Shown one piece after another: positions 14,468 through 25,012 of a stretch of 64,000 nt of DNA; position 1 is the first letter of the stretch, and each line of letters opens with the position of its first letter. A program made the translations under genes and the position numbers. The notes under the pieces were generated by a model, which saw nothing but the letters and a program-made list of their open reading frames with translations, searched no databases and was not told where the DNA came from. The stretch is from Garcia nutans (Eukaryota > Streptophyta > Magnoliopsida > Malpighiales > Euphorbiaceae): assembly GCA_947685225.1 (NCBI GenBank), contig CANTUV010000002.1:4216001-4280000 (forward strand), in the 5' to 3' direction.

Positions 14468-15978
14468 CAATTCGTTGGTGGAATCAATAGGGGAAGGATT
14501 GTTGTTTGAGATAAGAGGCTTGGTGAAGTTGGTGATGGAAAGGAGTTAGTTATCCTTTCAATTTGAGTATCAAAAAGGTTATTATATACTTTGATAATGC
14601 TTTGGTTTTGATTTGCATCGTTTTTTGTTGATTTTTGTGTGTTTGGGGCATATGTCATCAACAAGTACAAATGCATATAACTTGCTACCTAAGCTTGCAA
14701 CTCTATTTGGTCCAAACAAATCCAAGTGAATGAGTTCTTAGGGTTTGGAAGTGCTTACAACATTTTTAGATTTAAATGAACTTTTATGTTGCTGACCATA
14801 TTGACAAGGTTCACAAATCCTATCTTTACCAAATTTTACTTTGGGGAGACCATTGACTAGTTCTTCTTTACTAATGCATTGTAAGTGATCTATACTAGCA
14901 TGTCCTGGTCTTCTATGTCATAGCCAAGCATAATTACTTATGGTAATTAAACATTCCAATGCATTATTGGAATGTAAGTCAATTTTATAAGTATTGCTAA
15001 TTCTAGTCCTTTTAATGCATGTTCACCATTTGAATTGGTAACTTTGTATTCTTTAGAGTCAAAGCTTACATCATATCCTTACATTTTCAATCAAATTTTT
15101 CCCAAGCATGCCAACATAACCTATCTTATTATTCTACTTTTAATATTATTTGCTCTTGAAACTTTTGTTCTAGAGCCTTGTGAATCTAAGATAATCCTTT
15201 TAGGATTTTTAGGCTTGGCTTGTGCATTTCTATTCTTTACAACATCAACACTAGATGTTTGTGCTGTAGAAGCTTTAGCAAATGTTGATGCATTAGGTGA
15301 ATTGTTAGATGAGCCAATGAACCCTAAACCATGTTTCAAGGAGGGTATTCTTTGATTATTCATTAATGTATCTAAGGCCTCTTTTCCTTTGTGAAATTTT
15401 AAAATTGATTCTTTTAACTCATTTATTTCATCCTCCAATATTTTATTTTCCTTGATCACATTTTCTAAGCTATGTAAATTTTTAGTCATTTCACTAATTT
15501 ATTTCAATAATTTTTCATTTGAGGTCTTCAATTATAATGTAGAGTTTTTCAAAGACAAAATATTTTTATAACTTGAAACATTTATCTTTATAAAATTTCA
15601 TCATAGAGAAATACATTTCTACTCTAAGGCTCATATGTTCAATCAAATCATTGTCATCTAAAGCATCATTAACATCATCATCATATGCAATCAAGTTCAA
15701 AGATCGAGTACTTACTTCATTGGAGTCATTATCACCCGCAATAGCCATGAGACATAGATTAGCAATTCCTTCCTCGTCTTCCTCTTCTTCTTCACTTTAG
15801 GAATCATCATCCCATGTTTCTTTGAGTGATTTCTTCCTTTCCATATCCCACTTCTTTTTGTTCTTTAACTTGAAGCAATCTGATTTAATGTGACTAGATT
15901 TGCCACATTCATAACATTTTAATTTATTCTTTTTCTCTTTATCGTTGAAGGGGGATTTAGGAAAGATGCCTTTGCTAT
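14468..15978 (-). pseudogene. Ty1/copia element, downstream part: gag C-terminus to start of integrase
   Basis: On the minus strand, reading from high to low coordinates, this contains a gag zinc knuckle CYECGKSSHIKSDC (about 15868-15910), an acidic tract, a coiled-coil stretch with ENKILEDEINELKES (15121-15489), a GAG-pre-integrase block with a degenerate RRPGHAS motif (about 14905-14930), the CEPCQYGQQHKS zinc-binding segment and the start of integrase (HLDLFGPN, about 14705). Several stops and frameshifts are present and I could not find an intact DSGCS protease motif. The order is typical of plant copia polyproteins, and the gag coiled coil suggests the SIRE/Maximus lineage (less certain). 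The upstream part of the same gag is at 53241-54092: the reading frame continues across the B insertion once the TSD is counted once. The element is truncated at 14467 by the LARD. Confidence 0.85.
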
Positions 15979-16164
15979 CTTGTTGTAGACCCTTAATTTT
16001 TTACCTAGTCCGGTCCAATATATTTTAATTAGTCTAAAATCATTTTTGTGTTGTCCAATATATTTTAATTAGTCCAAAATAATTTTTATAATATTTGCTT
16101 TAGTATTTAATTTTTAAAATTAATAAAAAATAATAATAATAATAAACAAAAAAATAAAAATAAA

Positions 16165-16350
16165 AATCGGCGACGAAAAAATCGTCGCCGAAAATCAGTG
16201 TGCAGCGAAATGGCCTTGGCCATTTTACTCGAAATTGGGCCATTTCGCCTGCAATTTATTTTTGAGGGAGAAATGGCTTGGCCATTTTGCTCGCAGGAAT
16301 TTCCTGCGGGCAAAATGGCCCACAGGCCAATTCTCGCCCGCTGCCACAGC
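16165..16350 (+). repeat. Palindrome cluster in U3 of element B
   Basis: Closely spaced inverted repeats are visible: CGGCGACGAAAAAATCGTCGCCG forms a perfect-arm hairpin at about 16168-16190 (arms CGGCGACGA/TCGTCGCCG), then AAATGGCCTTGGCCATTT at about 16208-16225, and a second GCTTGGCCATTTTGC block near 16275. The 3' LTR has a decayed version at 51305-51440. Confidence 0.75.
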
Positions 16351-16909
16351 CAGCTGCATCAGTTTTTTTTGCCAGCGTAATTTTTCCGCAGCAGTTTTTT
16401 TTCGCCAGCCCAATTTTTTCGACGCAAATTTTTTTGAAACCAAATACAATTAGGTTTCGGCTTCCTTTTCTTAATTAATATTAGATTCCGTGAGTAACTA
16501 GAATTAACCAAAAAATTCTTCTATAAATAAGGACAATAACAACACAAAAAGGGATCGGATTTTGGGAGGAGAAATTGAGACCGAAATTGAGGAGGTAAAC
16601 TTTGAATCAATCGGACTTTTTGAGAGAGCAAACAAACAATTCAATCCATCAAAGGCAGCAAAGCTTGTCCTTATTTTTTCATCCAAGAAGTGATTTTTGG
16701 TTGAACCAACAAACGAAGGTATGAATTTCTTTATTTCTTTCATTAATTCACAGTAGCTTCATCATTCAAAAATCTTAAAAATTGTTTTTGTTTCTTCAAA
16801 ATAAAAAAAACCCCTAGAACCTTGATTTACCTTTTATAAAGTTTAAAACCTTAATTTGTTTATTTGTTTTCCAAAAATCTTAGAATAGTTGTTTTTGTTT
16901 CTTCAAAAT

Positions 16910-17180
16910 CTCAAAACCCTAATTTGCCTTCCAATTCAAAACCATAAATTGAATATGTTTCTTTCCAAAAACCCTAAAAAATATCTTTCCTATTTCTATA
17001 AACTTTAAATCATTTTGTTTATTTTCATAAAGTTTCATAAAATTATCAATTGTTTTTCCAAATCCTAAAATCTAATGCATTCATCGAAACCCTAATTCTA
17101 AAATTCTAAAACCCTAATTCAACTCCAAAACCCAAAACAGTGAACCCTAACTCCCTTAAAACCTTAAACCCTAATTTTTC
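16910..17180 (+). repeat. Telo-box-rich segment of B LTR
   Basis: About ten AAACCCTAA or AACCCTAA motifs occur among AAAACCTTAA variants. They resemble the plant telo-box (AAACCCTA), a promoter element known from ribosomal-protein and translation genes, but are irregularly spaced and not a telomeric array. The 3' LTR repeats this at about 51890-52280. Confidence 0.8.
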
Positions 17181-17642
17181 TAGACCCTAATCCTTTAAAA
17201 CTTTAAAAACCATATAAATCTAAATGTTATAATTCTACACAGTAAGTAAACGTAAATCATAAATCTAAATGTTTTAAAATGTCCAAACCCTAGTTTCATG
17301 ATTTCACTTCTCAAACACTAATTTGGTTAATCAAAGAACTTTATCAACCTCTTAAATTCTAAAACTTTTCTCCATTTCAATTCTTTTAAAATTTACATTT
17401 CAAAACCCTAAACACATGAAATTAAGACCTGTAAAGGAGACCGGTTCCAATGAACCGGGCGTTGTGGGGGTGCTGGGCCATTTCTCACCTTCCCCACACG
17501 TACCCAACTTTCTAAAACCATTAGGGGGTTGGGAATTCCTTAGGAATCGAGTCATCCACCCCTTTCTTTTTCCTGGCTCGTCCGAGTGGCGACTCCATTT
17601 TCTCCAAACTTAGGTCCGTGTTCTCTAAGGCCCCGAGCCTAA

Positions 17643-18703
17643 TGTTACCCTTGTTGTGTTATGTAAGGGATACCATACTTTCACTCAAGGTATGGAGATC
17701 GAGCATGGCACAACCACACATAGCCTCGTACCATTTGGTATATACTTTCTATGGGAACCTAAGCCTTCTTACCCAAAGACTAAAGCTCATGTAATTGGCC
17801 TAGTTACTATCCGTAGGTTTTTACCCCAAATGCATGTTGTTTGACTATGGTTAATTTATCTTGGCTTAAATCATGGCTTATTTGGTTTGTTCTTTTTCTA
17901 ATATGACCTAAGCATATTGTAAGCTCAAAATAAATTTTTCTTCAAAGTCCAAAAGACCAAGGCTATTTTCAAAACCTTTCAAGATGGTCTTTGGACATAA
18001 GACTTTTCTAAAAATAAATCAAGAATTCTTTTGCTCATGGCCCAAATACTAAGCCCAAAATTCATTTTTTCTAAAATCTTTTTACAATGGGCTTAGAAAC
18101 AAAATTATTTTTATCCAACCTTTTCTTGCAAAGAGCTTACAAATTATTTGGGTCAATTACGAAATACCAAAAATCAATTGTGAGCTTAGTTTATACTAAG
18201 AATAATTAATCATGGGCTTGTTTTTGGCATGAATCATTAGTTACTTTTTCAAGTGAGAAATCTATTTATAATAAACCTCTTAATTTCATTTTAATCCAAT
18301 ATAGCATAAAAGCTACTATAGTTGGTTGAATGGATTAAAACCTAATTAATGGGAATTATTATGAAATGATTTCCATTTTCGAAAATATAACTACTGGTTG
18401 AAACATCCGAGGGAATTATTCAAAAATAAGATGCCCCATGTTGGTATTTTGGTAACCCATATACCTAGGAAAAGAGACTCGCCATTCGTGTGTGGATGTT
18501 ATAAGGCTAGAAGGAGCGCCCTAATTATTTTTTTTGTTGATTGTTTGTGCATACATGCATACATGCATACATTTGCATCTCATATCATTAATCATTTCTT
18601 GCTCACAGCCCTGGATTACGATAGTTCAAAAGCTTATGACAATCCGACCTACGTCGGAGATGAAGTATCTAGCAACGACTCAATCACTTGCTCACCAAAA
18701 ACA
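17643..18703 (+). other. 5' leader of element B
   Basis: This untranslated region lies between the truncated LTR and gag. Its reverse complement is recognisable in element C at about 41215-42260 (for example the shared block around GGGATACCATACTTTCACTC). An open frame from 18398 runs into gag but its first 100 residues look non-coding; a short segment after a possible splice acceptor near 18605-18608 is conserved in C at codon level. No other gene is seen. Confidence 0.7.
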
Positions 18704-20632
18704 ATGGATCCCGAACAAATTCAAAGGATGGTGGATGAGGCCATCAATGCCAAGATGGAAGAAATAAAAGAGGCCCTAGCTGAGACCATGAAGAACCAAT
18801 TGACTATAATCTTAGAAAATCATGCCGAGGCATCTACTAGCACTAAGAAACCAAAAGACGAAGGGAAGACCAAAGTTGGTGAAGTAGTTTTTGATGATGA
18901 GAAAGTGATCATTGATGATGATGATGATTGGGCTCAATACTACCAAGATGCTCAAGAGAAGAAAAAAGAACCGAAGATTGTTGAAAGATCAACTATGGAG
19001 AATACCGAAACTTCTGATGTTAAAAAAATGATTGCTGATTTAGAAAAGAAATTTGAGAAGAAACTAAAAACCGAGGAAATGTCCGAAGTTGACAAATTAT
19101 TTGAGCTAGATGAAGAAGTTCTGTACAAGTTCAATATTCCATCTTTTGCGAAGTTTTATGGAACCTGAAATCCTCATCTCCATGTGAAGCAATATATCAC
19201 TGCCATGCAGTCTGCCCGAGCTCCTAAGGCTCAAACCCTAAGGTACTTTATGCTCTCATTGGACCCTGTTGTCCAAAATTGGTTCAATATCTTAGATGAT
19301 GGAACACAAAAGAGTTGGGATCTGCTTTACAAAGCCTTCATCCAACAATATGGATATAATGTCGAGATGGAAGTTACCTTGATGGAAGTGGAATCCATTA
19401 GGCAAAGGTCAAATGAGAATTTTGTGAATTATGTGAAGAGATGGAGAAACAAGGCTGCTTTACTCAAGAAGAGGCCTGATGAATCCGATCAAATAAGGAT
19501 GATTGTGAGAGGGTTGTTGCCTAGTCTTTATGAGAGGATGTCTCATATACTCATCCGCGATTTCAAAGAACTTCTCCAAGCAGGTTTGCAAATTGAAGAA
19601 TGGGAAAGAGAGAAGAACTATTTTTCAACAAGAAGGAACGACAAAGGAAACTATCAGTATGGTAGCCAAAGCATGCAAAAGGCAGTTGGTGTCAATGCTA
19701 CCAACCAAGGAACAAGGAGACAATTTTTGGAATTTGGGAAATCGATGTCTTGGGTTCTTAATAAGCTTCAAAGAAAGGGATTGCTACAACCCTTAAATAC
19801 TCGTCCTTTGCCTAACCCTCACCCACCTAATTTCGACACTAAAGCATTTTGTCAATTTCACCAAATGCAAGGGCATGACACGGATAGATGTGTGAGATTG
19901 AGACATGAGATCCAAAAACTAATCGATAATGGGAAGCTACCTGAGCCCAATAAGCCAAACTCCAAAGACAACCCATTACCAAAGTTCAATAGGGTACCGC
20001 CGCCGGCAACTTTCATGATTGGAGGAGGTTTGCATAAAGATTTTGTCATGTCTTCTTTTAAAGATGTAGGTGGAGAAGCAACCAAAGAAGAAGAGGTATT
20101 TGGAAAAATTAAACAAGCTATGATAGGTGAAGAAGTAACAATTTGTGTTGTCAATGGGTTTTGGGAGTCAAGCGATAGTGATGATGATCTTGTATCCAAG
20201 AAGGAGGATTGGACTTGGTCCGAGCCAGAAGAAGATGAATTAATGAACACTAGATCCGATAAGCCTTATGCAAGGCCACCACCTAAGGAGGTATAAACTA
20301 ATAAGGGTAAGGAAGTTGAAATAGGAAATAAGGAAGAGGAAGATGATGTTGTACTCAAGCAATTGAAAAGAACCCAAGCAAGTGTTAGCATTTGGGACTT
20401 ATTAGCTACTTCTAAAAAGCACCGAGAAACAGAGGCCAAAACCTTGGCTAGCATGCCAATTTCTAGCTCCATAACACCGGAGGAGCTTATCAACTTCATA
20501 AAGATTGGAGAAGTAATGAAACGTGAAGATGTTCAAGAAAAGAGTGAAGTTAATATGGGAGCAGTTTATTTTTTAGATGCGGACTTACCAAGGAGGGGAG
20601 AGATCACATCAGCCCTCTCTTTATCAAAATAG
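18704..20632 (+). pseudogene. gag of element B (capsid and nucleocapsid), broken
   Basis: Gag forms the virus-like particle that packages retrotransposon RNA. I place the start at ATG 18704 because the N-terminus MDPEQIQRMVDEAINAKM has a counterpart in C (MDANQLRDIVHEVVKAKM). The retrotransposon gag capsid domain is at about 19140-19620 (motifs WFNILDDG, FIQQYGYN, ESIRQRSNENFVNYVKRW). A CQFHQMQGHDTDRC zinc-knuckle-like motif is near 19850-19890. In-frame stops are TGA at 19166-19168 (in a motif usually read YGTGNPH) and TAA at 20294-20296, after which the same frame stays open to 20632. A charged linker follows. Codon context is otherwise intact, so decay is moderate. Confidence 0.88.
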
Positions 20633-21167
20633 AAGTTAAGGGGAAGAGGACTCCATGTGTAATGGTCGATGATGGGTCCACCATAAATGTTTACCCACTT
20701 AAGATATTGCCAAAGCTAGCCATGTCAACAAGGGATCTAAACCCAATCGAGGTAACAATTCGGGCTTATGACAACACTAAGAGACACACCGAAGGGACTT
20801 TCAAAGCTGCTATCAAGGTTGGTATAATTAAATCTATTATTGAGTTTGTTGTTTTAGACATACCGATTACCTTCACCTTGCTCTTAGGGCGACCATGGTT
20901 TCACCCTCTTGGTGGAGTTCCTTCACCCTTCACCAAAAGATTAAGTTCCCCAACGGAGATGAGACAGTGGTCATTGAAGCTGAAAATAATGAGATTGTTA
21001 ATGTTCTAATGATTGAAAGGCCTCTCAATGGTTTTCAAGTAGCTGCAATTTCTGATGATGAACTAGTAGACTCCAAAGTTTTGAATATGATGAAGAACAT
21101 GAACTACCTTCCTGGACCGGGTCTTGGAAAGGGTAAGGCCGGTTTGACAAAGCTGCCAGACTTTAGA
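20633..21167 (+). pseudogene. Aspartic protease and G-patch-like segment of element B
   Basis: The segment contains the retropepsin motif VMVDDGSTINVYP (about 20662-20700, where a D-(T/D)-G-S core is expected), a flap-side LLLGRPWFHPLGGVPS block (about 20878-20925) and, after a frameshift near 20915, the continuation in another frame ending in MKNMNYLPGPGLGKGKAG. That last block is the glycine-rich G-patch-like motif usual after the protease in Tat elements. The gene is cut at 21167 by element D and resumes at 31498. Confidence 0.85.
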
Positions 21168-23900
21168 TGTAATATCCCAAAATGTGCCCTAGAAGTATTG
21201 ATATAATTGTTATTTCATTTGAATCTAATGTATATGTGTTATTAAAAAGGAAAAGATTATTTAGAGAGAATGTATATGTTGTATATATGGTAATATATGT
21301 AACATATATGTTGGTCAAAATGGTGGGTCAAGGTAAGAAGATATTTAATTTGTGAAGTGTGAAGTTACTAAAAAGGGCAAATGAATGATATAGGAGTTGG
21401 AATGTTTTAAAGAGGGTATTTTAGTCATTTTCATTTTGAATTGTTTGGTGGAGATTTAAAGAGAAGAGGAAGTTGACTTTTCTCATTTCTTCTTCTTTCC
21501 TTTCTCTTTCCATGGCCGGCCACTCTATAGCAAGAGAGAGCAAGTTTTGTTTTGATGTTCAAGCTCAAAATTGAAGGGGTTTTCAAGTGATTAAGTGAAA
21601 CTCCAAGAAGTTTTATTATTTTGGTAAGTTCTCTCTCTTGATTTCTTTTGTTTTCTTGAAGTAAGGTTTGAGTTTGATGGTAGATGTTTGAATTAGGAGT
21701 GTGTTGGTTGTAGTATGTTGAAGTATGTTTGATTTAATTAATTATGGTGTTGGATTTAGTTTAAAGATAAAAAGTTAGGTTGGTGTTGGTGATGGAAGAG
21801 TAAGAGTTGTGTTTAGTGAAATTTTTTCTGTTTTACAATTAGTAAAGGCTGTGACTTGTATGATTTTTAATTAAATATAGAAAAATGTTCTTGAAGTGAA
21901 TTTTTGATATGTTGTGTCTCTATGAGTCTAGAATGACTGAAAAATATGTTAATTCGATTTTGGAATGGTTATGATTTTGGAAAGATTATTTTTACTAAAC
22001 CTGTTCCAGCAGGTACCTTAACTGAGACAACTATATTTCGGGATTTTTAATAAAATGTAGAAAAATCATATTCAATTGAATTTTGGATATGTTGTTTCTT
22101 AGTGAGTCTAGTATTTGAGAAAAATAATTTGGAACCACGTTGATAGAATTTAGTTTATGGAATTCACAAAGTTCAGAACTGCTGCCAGGATGCAGGGCAA
22201 TTGGGCCAGTCTGGTTGGGTGAACTATTTGACCAAGATTTTGTTTTCAGTTTGATCTGAAATTTTAAAGGAATGATTTTAAGATGTAAAATTTAGTTCTG
22301 TAAAAATTTTAGAATTTTTAGTCAAGTATATTATTTTATACAATTTTTCAAAATAAGGATAGAGTAGAGTCTAAAACCAGAATGTACTATTCATATGGTC
22401 ATTTTGCTAATACTCCTTTTGGATTAGGTTGTGAAAAGGTTGAATTGCCCTAGCCTAAGTGTTGAGGATTCTTGGAAGAGTAAGTGTATAGATTGATGTG
22501 AGTTGGTTTTAAGGTAACTACAAATTACATTATTTCATACATTCATATGATGTTGAGATTTGACATACATTTGATTGTAAATGTGTTAAGAAATTTAATA
22601 CATTGTTAATGCATATTAATAATGTATGTTTGGTATGATGTGAATGTTGTGATGAGTATGTAAAATATGTGTTAATGCCATTGATATATCCATTTGAATG
22701 ATGAAATGAAATGTGAAAGATATGATATTATGAAGAATTGCCCTATTGTGATTTGAGATCATATGAGATATGAGGCATGGTTGCCTAATCAATTATGAGA
22801 AATGAAATGAAAAGAAATTGATAATGAGATAAATGAATTCATTGTGTGCCTAATATGTTTATTCAATTTTCAGAGTTCTGGTTTTGGCGGCATGCCTATG
22901 AATAACTGGATAGGTGAAATGACCGGGTCGTAAGCCGATTCCAGTTGAAAAATGTGAAATGTGATGTTTTTGGGGTGAAATGACCGGGTCGTAAACCTCA
23001 AAAACAAATTATTCAAAACTAGATTGGGTGAAATGACTGGGTCGTAAACTCAAATCTAGTTGAATATCCATGGATAAATGTATTGATGATTATGATTATA
23101 GACCAAAACAGTAACTCTGAAATTTGAATAGCATATTAGATTATTTTTGGGCCCATGCTTGTGTTTGTTTAAATGTGACTATTGAATGGTGAAACAAATG
23201 AATAATGAGATGACTACTATACATACATTATTGAAACCGGTAAGATTTGAAATATAATATTCTTTTGAATTGATCTTGAATCTTTATTGTGTGACATTAG
23301 CATGGCATTAAAGCATCATAGCACTGTAATTTGTACAACTAAGCCGTTGGCTTAGCGCGAATGTGATTCTTCGCGTAGGTGACAGGGAAGAACCAGAGAG
23401 TTCCTCTAGGCCGAGTCGAGTCTAGATTTTGTGGTGTTGATAGTGGGCTTAAAGATCAAAGACTGACTGCCAAAGAAATGTATAAATTTTATGGGTTGTA
23501 AAACTTGAGTTTGGATATATATGAATTTGTAAATATTGTTATTTTCCGCTGCATAGTGAACAAATATTTTATCTACTGTATTTCATAATAAACCTTTACT
23601 TTATGTTGTACTAGAAGTGTAAATCCTTTTTGCAGGTTGTAGTTGAGGTTATAAGGGGGATTTATTGGGAGTGTGCTGAGAATGATTTTGTTTGCATTGG
23701 TTTGTGTAAAATGTTTTTAAAAATCAGAAAAAAAAAAACCAGTTTTGTCGACACTTGGGACTCAATTTTTAGGCAAAACTATGGCAAAATTTTTGTAAAA
23801 ATCGGAACTAAAAATTTGACTAAGTAAAATTGGTAGCAACATTAGGATAGTGTGGCGCCTCTACTCGGCTTACATATGTAGGTCGGGAAGGGGTGTTACA
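21168..23900 (+). mobile_element. 5' LTR of element D
   Basis: It starts TGTAATATCCC and ends GGGGTGTTACA; the first and last five bases are inverted repeats (TGTAA/TTACA). It contains the triple (A/G)TGAC(C/T)GGGTCGTAA motif block at 22911-23048 and a region (22140-22270) strongly similar to the LARD LTRs. The sense strand is conspicuously poor in C. Confidence 0.95.
22911..23048 (+). repeat. Triple GTGAAATGACCGGGTCGTAA motif in D 5' LTR
   Basis: Three copies, the third with an A for C change in the core, lie about 60 bp apart. The matching block in the 3' LTR is at 30508-30645, and the LARD LTRs carry it in reverse orientation. A regulatory role (transcription factor binding or RNA structure) is possible but not shown. 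Confidence 0.85.
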
Positions 23901-23905
23901 ATTTT

Positions 23906-23918
23906 TGGTATCAGAGCC
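23906..23918 (+). other. Primer-binding site of element D
   Basis: TGGTATCAGAGCC begins five bases after the LTR and is complementary to plant initiator tRNA-Met. Confidence 0.92.
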
Positions 23919-24067
23919 TAGGTTTGAGATTCTCAACCTAGGTCAATTGTAAGAAAAAGAATATTTTGATGTTTAAAGTGGGTTTTTGAGTAAAATACAT
24001 GTTTTGGTATAGCAGTCTTTGATCTTTAATGAGGAATATTCTGCTGTGTTTGCAGATATAGGTAGAG

Positions 24068-25012
24068 ATGGCATCTCATTCACAACAGTCTGTTGAGGGT
24101 AGTGTGGAAAGTGTAGCTCCTGAAGAGAGTAGAGATGGAGCTAGATTTGAGAGGGTTAGTGAGGCACCTGTTTCTGTGCCAGAGAGATCAGCTGCTGAGG
24201 AGGCTCCGCCGGGTTGGTTAAGGCATATGGTAGAACTGTTGAGGGGAGCTCCAGTGCAGCCACTACCACCACCACCACCACAGCCTCAGATGCCGGTAAG
24301 ACATTATGACAAGTTAAGAAAATATGGGGCTGAAGATTTCTTTGGCACTACCGATCCTGCAGTGGCTGAGCAGTGGTTGGATAAGGTACAGAGAATATTC
24401 ATACAGTTGCAAGCCACTTCGGATGAGAAATTTGACTATGCCAGATCCCTCCTGCAAAAAGATGCCTATGATTGGTGGAAGACAGTTCCTCATGCTATGG
24501 ATGATCCACCTACATTGTCCTACAGTGATTTTCTATGGGAGTTTGAGCTGAAATATACTCCGAGGGAGTATAAAGATGTGAAAAAGATGGAATTTCTAAA
24601 TTTGAAGCAGAACAGCCGGACTGTGACAGAATATGAGGTTGAATTCATCCGGTCGAGTCACTATGCTGGAGGTATTATTTCAGACGAGATAGACCGGTGT
24701 AGAAGATTTGAGGAGGGATTGAGACCCTCTATTATGTGTCTTGTGGCTGGTTCTAGATACCAGGATTTTTCCCAGCTTGTTGCAGCAGCTAGGAGTGTGG
24801 AAAGAGCCCAGGGTATTGCAGCAGTTGCTACTGAGGAAGAGACCAGGGTAAGGAGATCCCAGTTTGAGACAGGGTCTTCATCTATGAAGAGGGGTCGAGG
24901 AGTTCCGAAAACCAGTAGAACCCAGAGACAGTCGGGTAGATCAGTTCAGTATCAGAGACAGAGGCCGAGACCGACAGCTTCTGTAGCTAGTGCTCCGACC
25001 CCTGTGGTTTAG
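24068..25012 (+). pseudogene. gag of element D
   Basis: This encodes capsid of the chromovirus particle, 314 residues to a premature TAG. The N-terminus is serine/proline-rich and disordered with a run of seven prolines. The capsid (Retrotrans_gag) domain spans about residues 78-230 (motifs FFGTTDPAVAEQWL, YDWWKTV, EFELKYTPREYKDVKKMEF, FEEGLRPSI), followed by a basic RNA-binding region. The stop at 25010-25012 interrupts an otherwise open frame: the next codons continue through CEHCGKTHGG and the CX2CX4HX4C zinc knuckle CYKCGSPAHFIRDC (about 25093-25134). CAG to TAG is the simplest origin. ATG 24068 is the first in frame after the PBS and leader. Confidence 0.93.

Larger units (their letters stand above)
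15984..17642 (+). mobile_element. 5' LTR of element B (internally and terminally deleted)
   Basis: It aligns with the 3' LTR (51112-53235) from TGTAGACCC onward. It lacks a roughly 520-bp block present in the 3' LTR at about 52510-53030, and lacks the last part of the LTR and the primer-binding site: after GAGCCTAA the sequence jumps into the leader. It includes a palindrome-rich segment (16165-16350), a short TATAAATAAGGAC-type sequence near 16521 that may be the promoter, and a telo-box-rich segment (16910-17180). Confidence 0.85.

Noticed and set aside
15035..15355. 106-residue plus-strand frame
   Set aside because: It is the shadow of the copia gag coiled-coil region on the minus strand.
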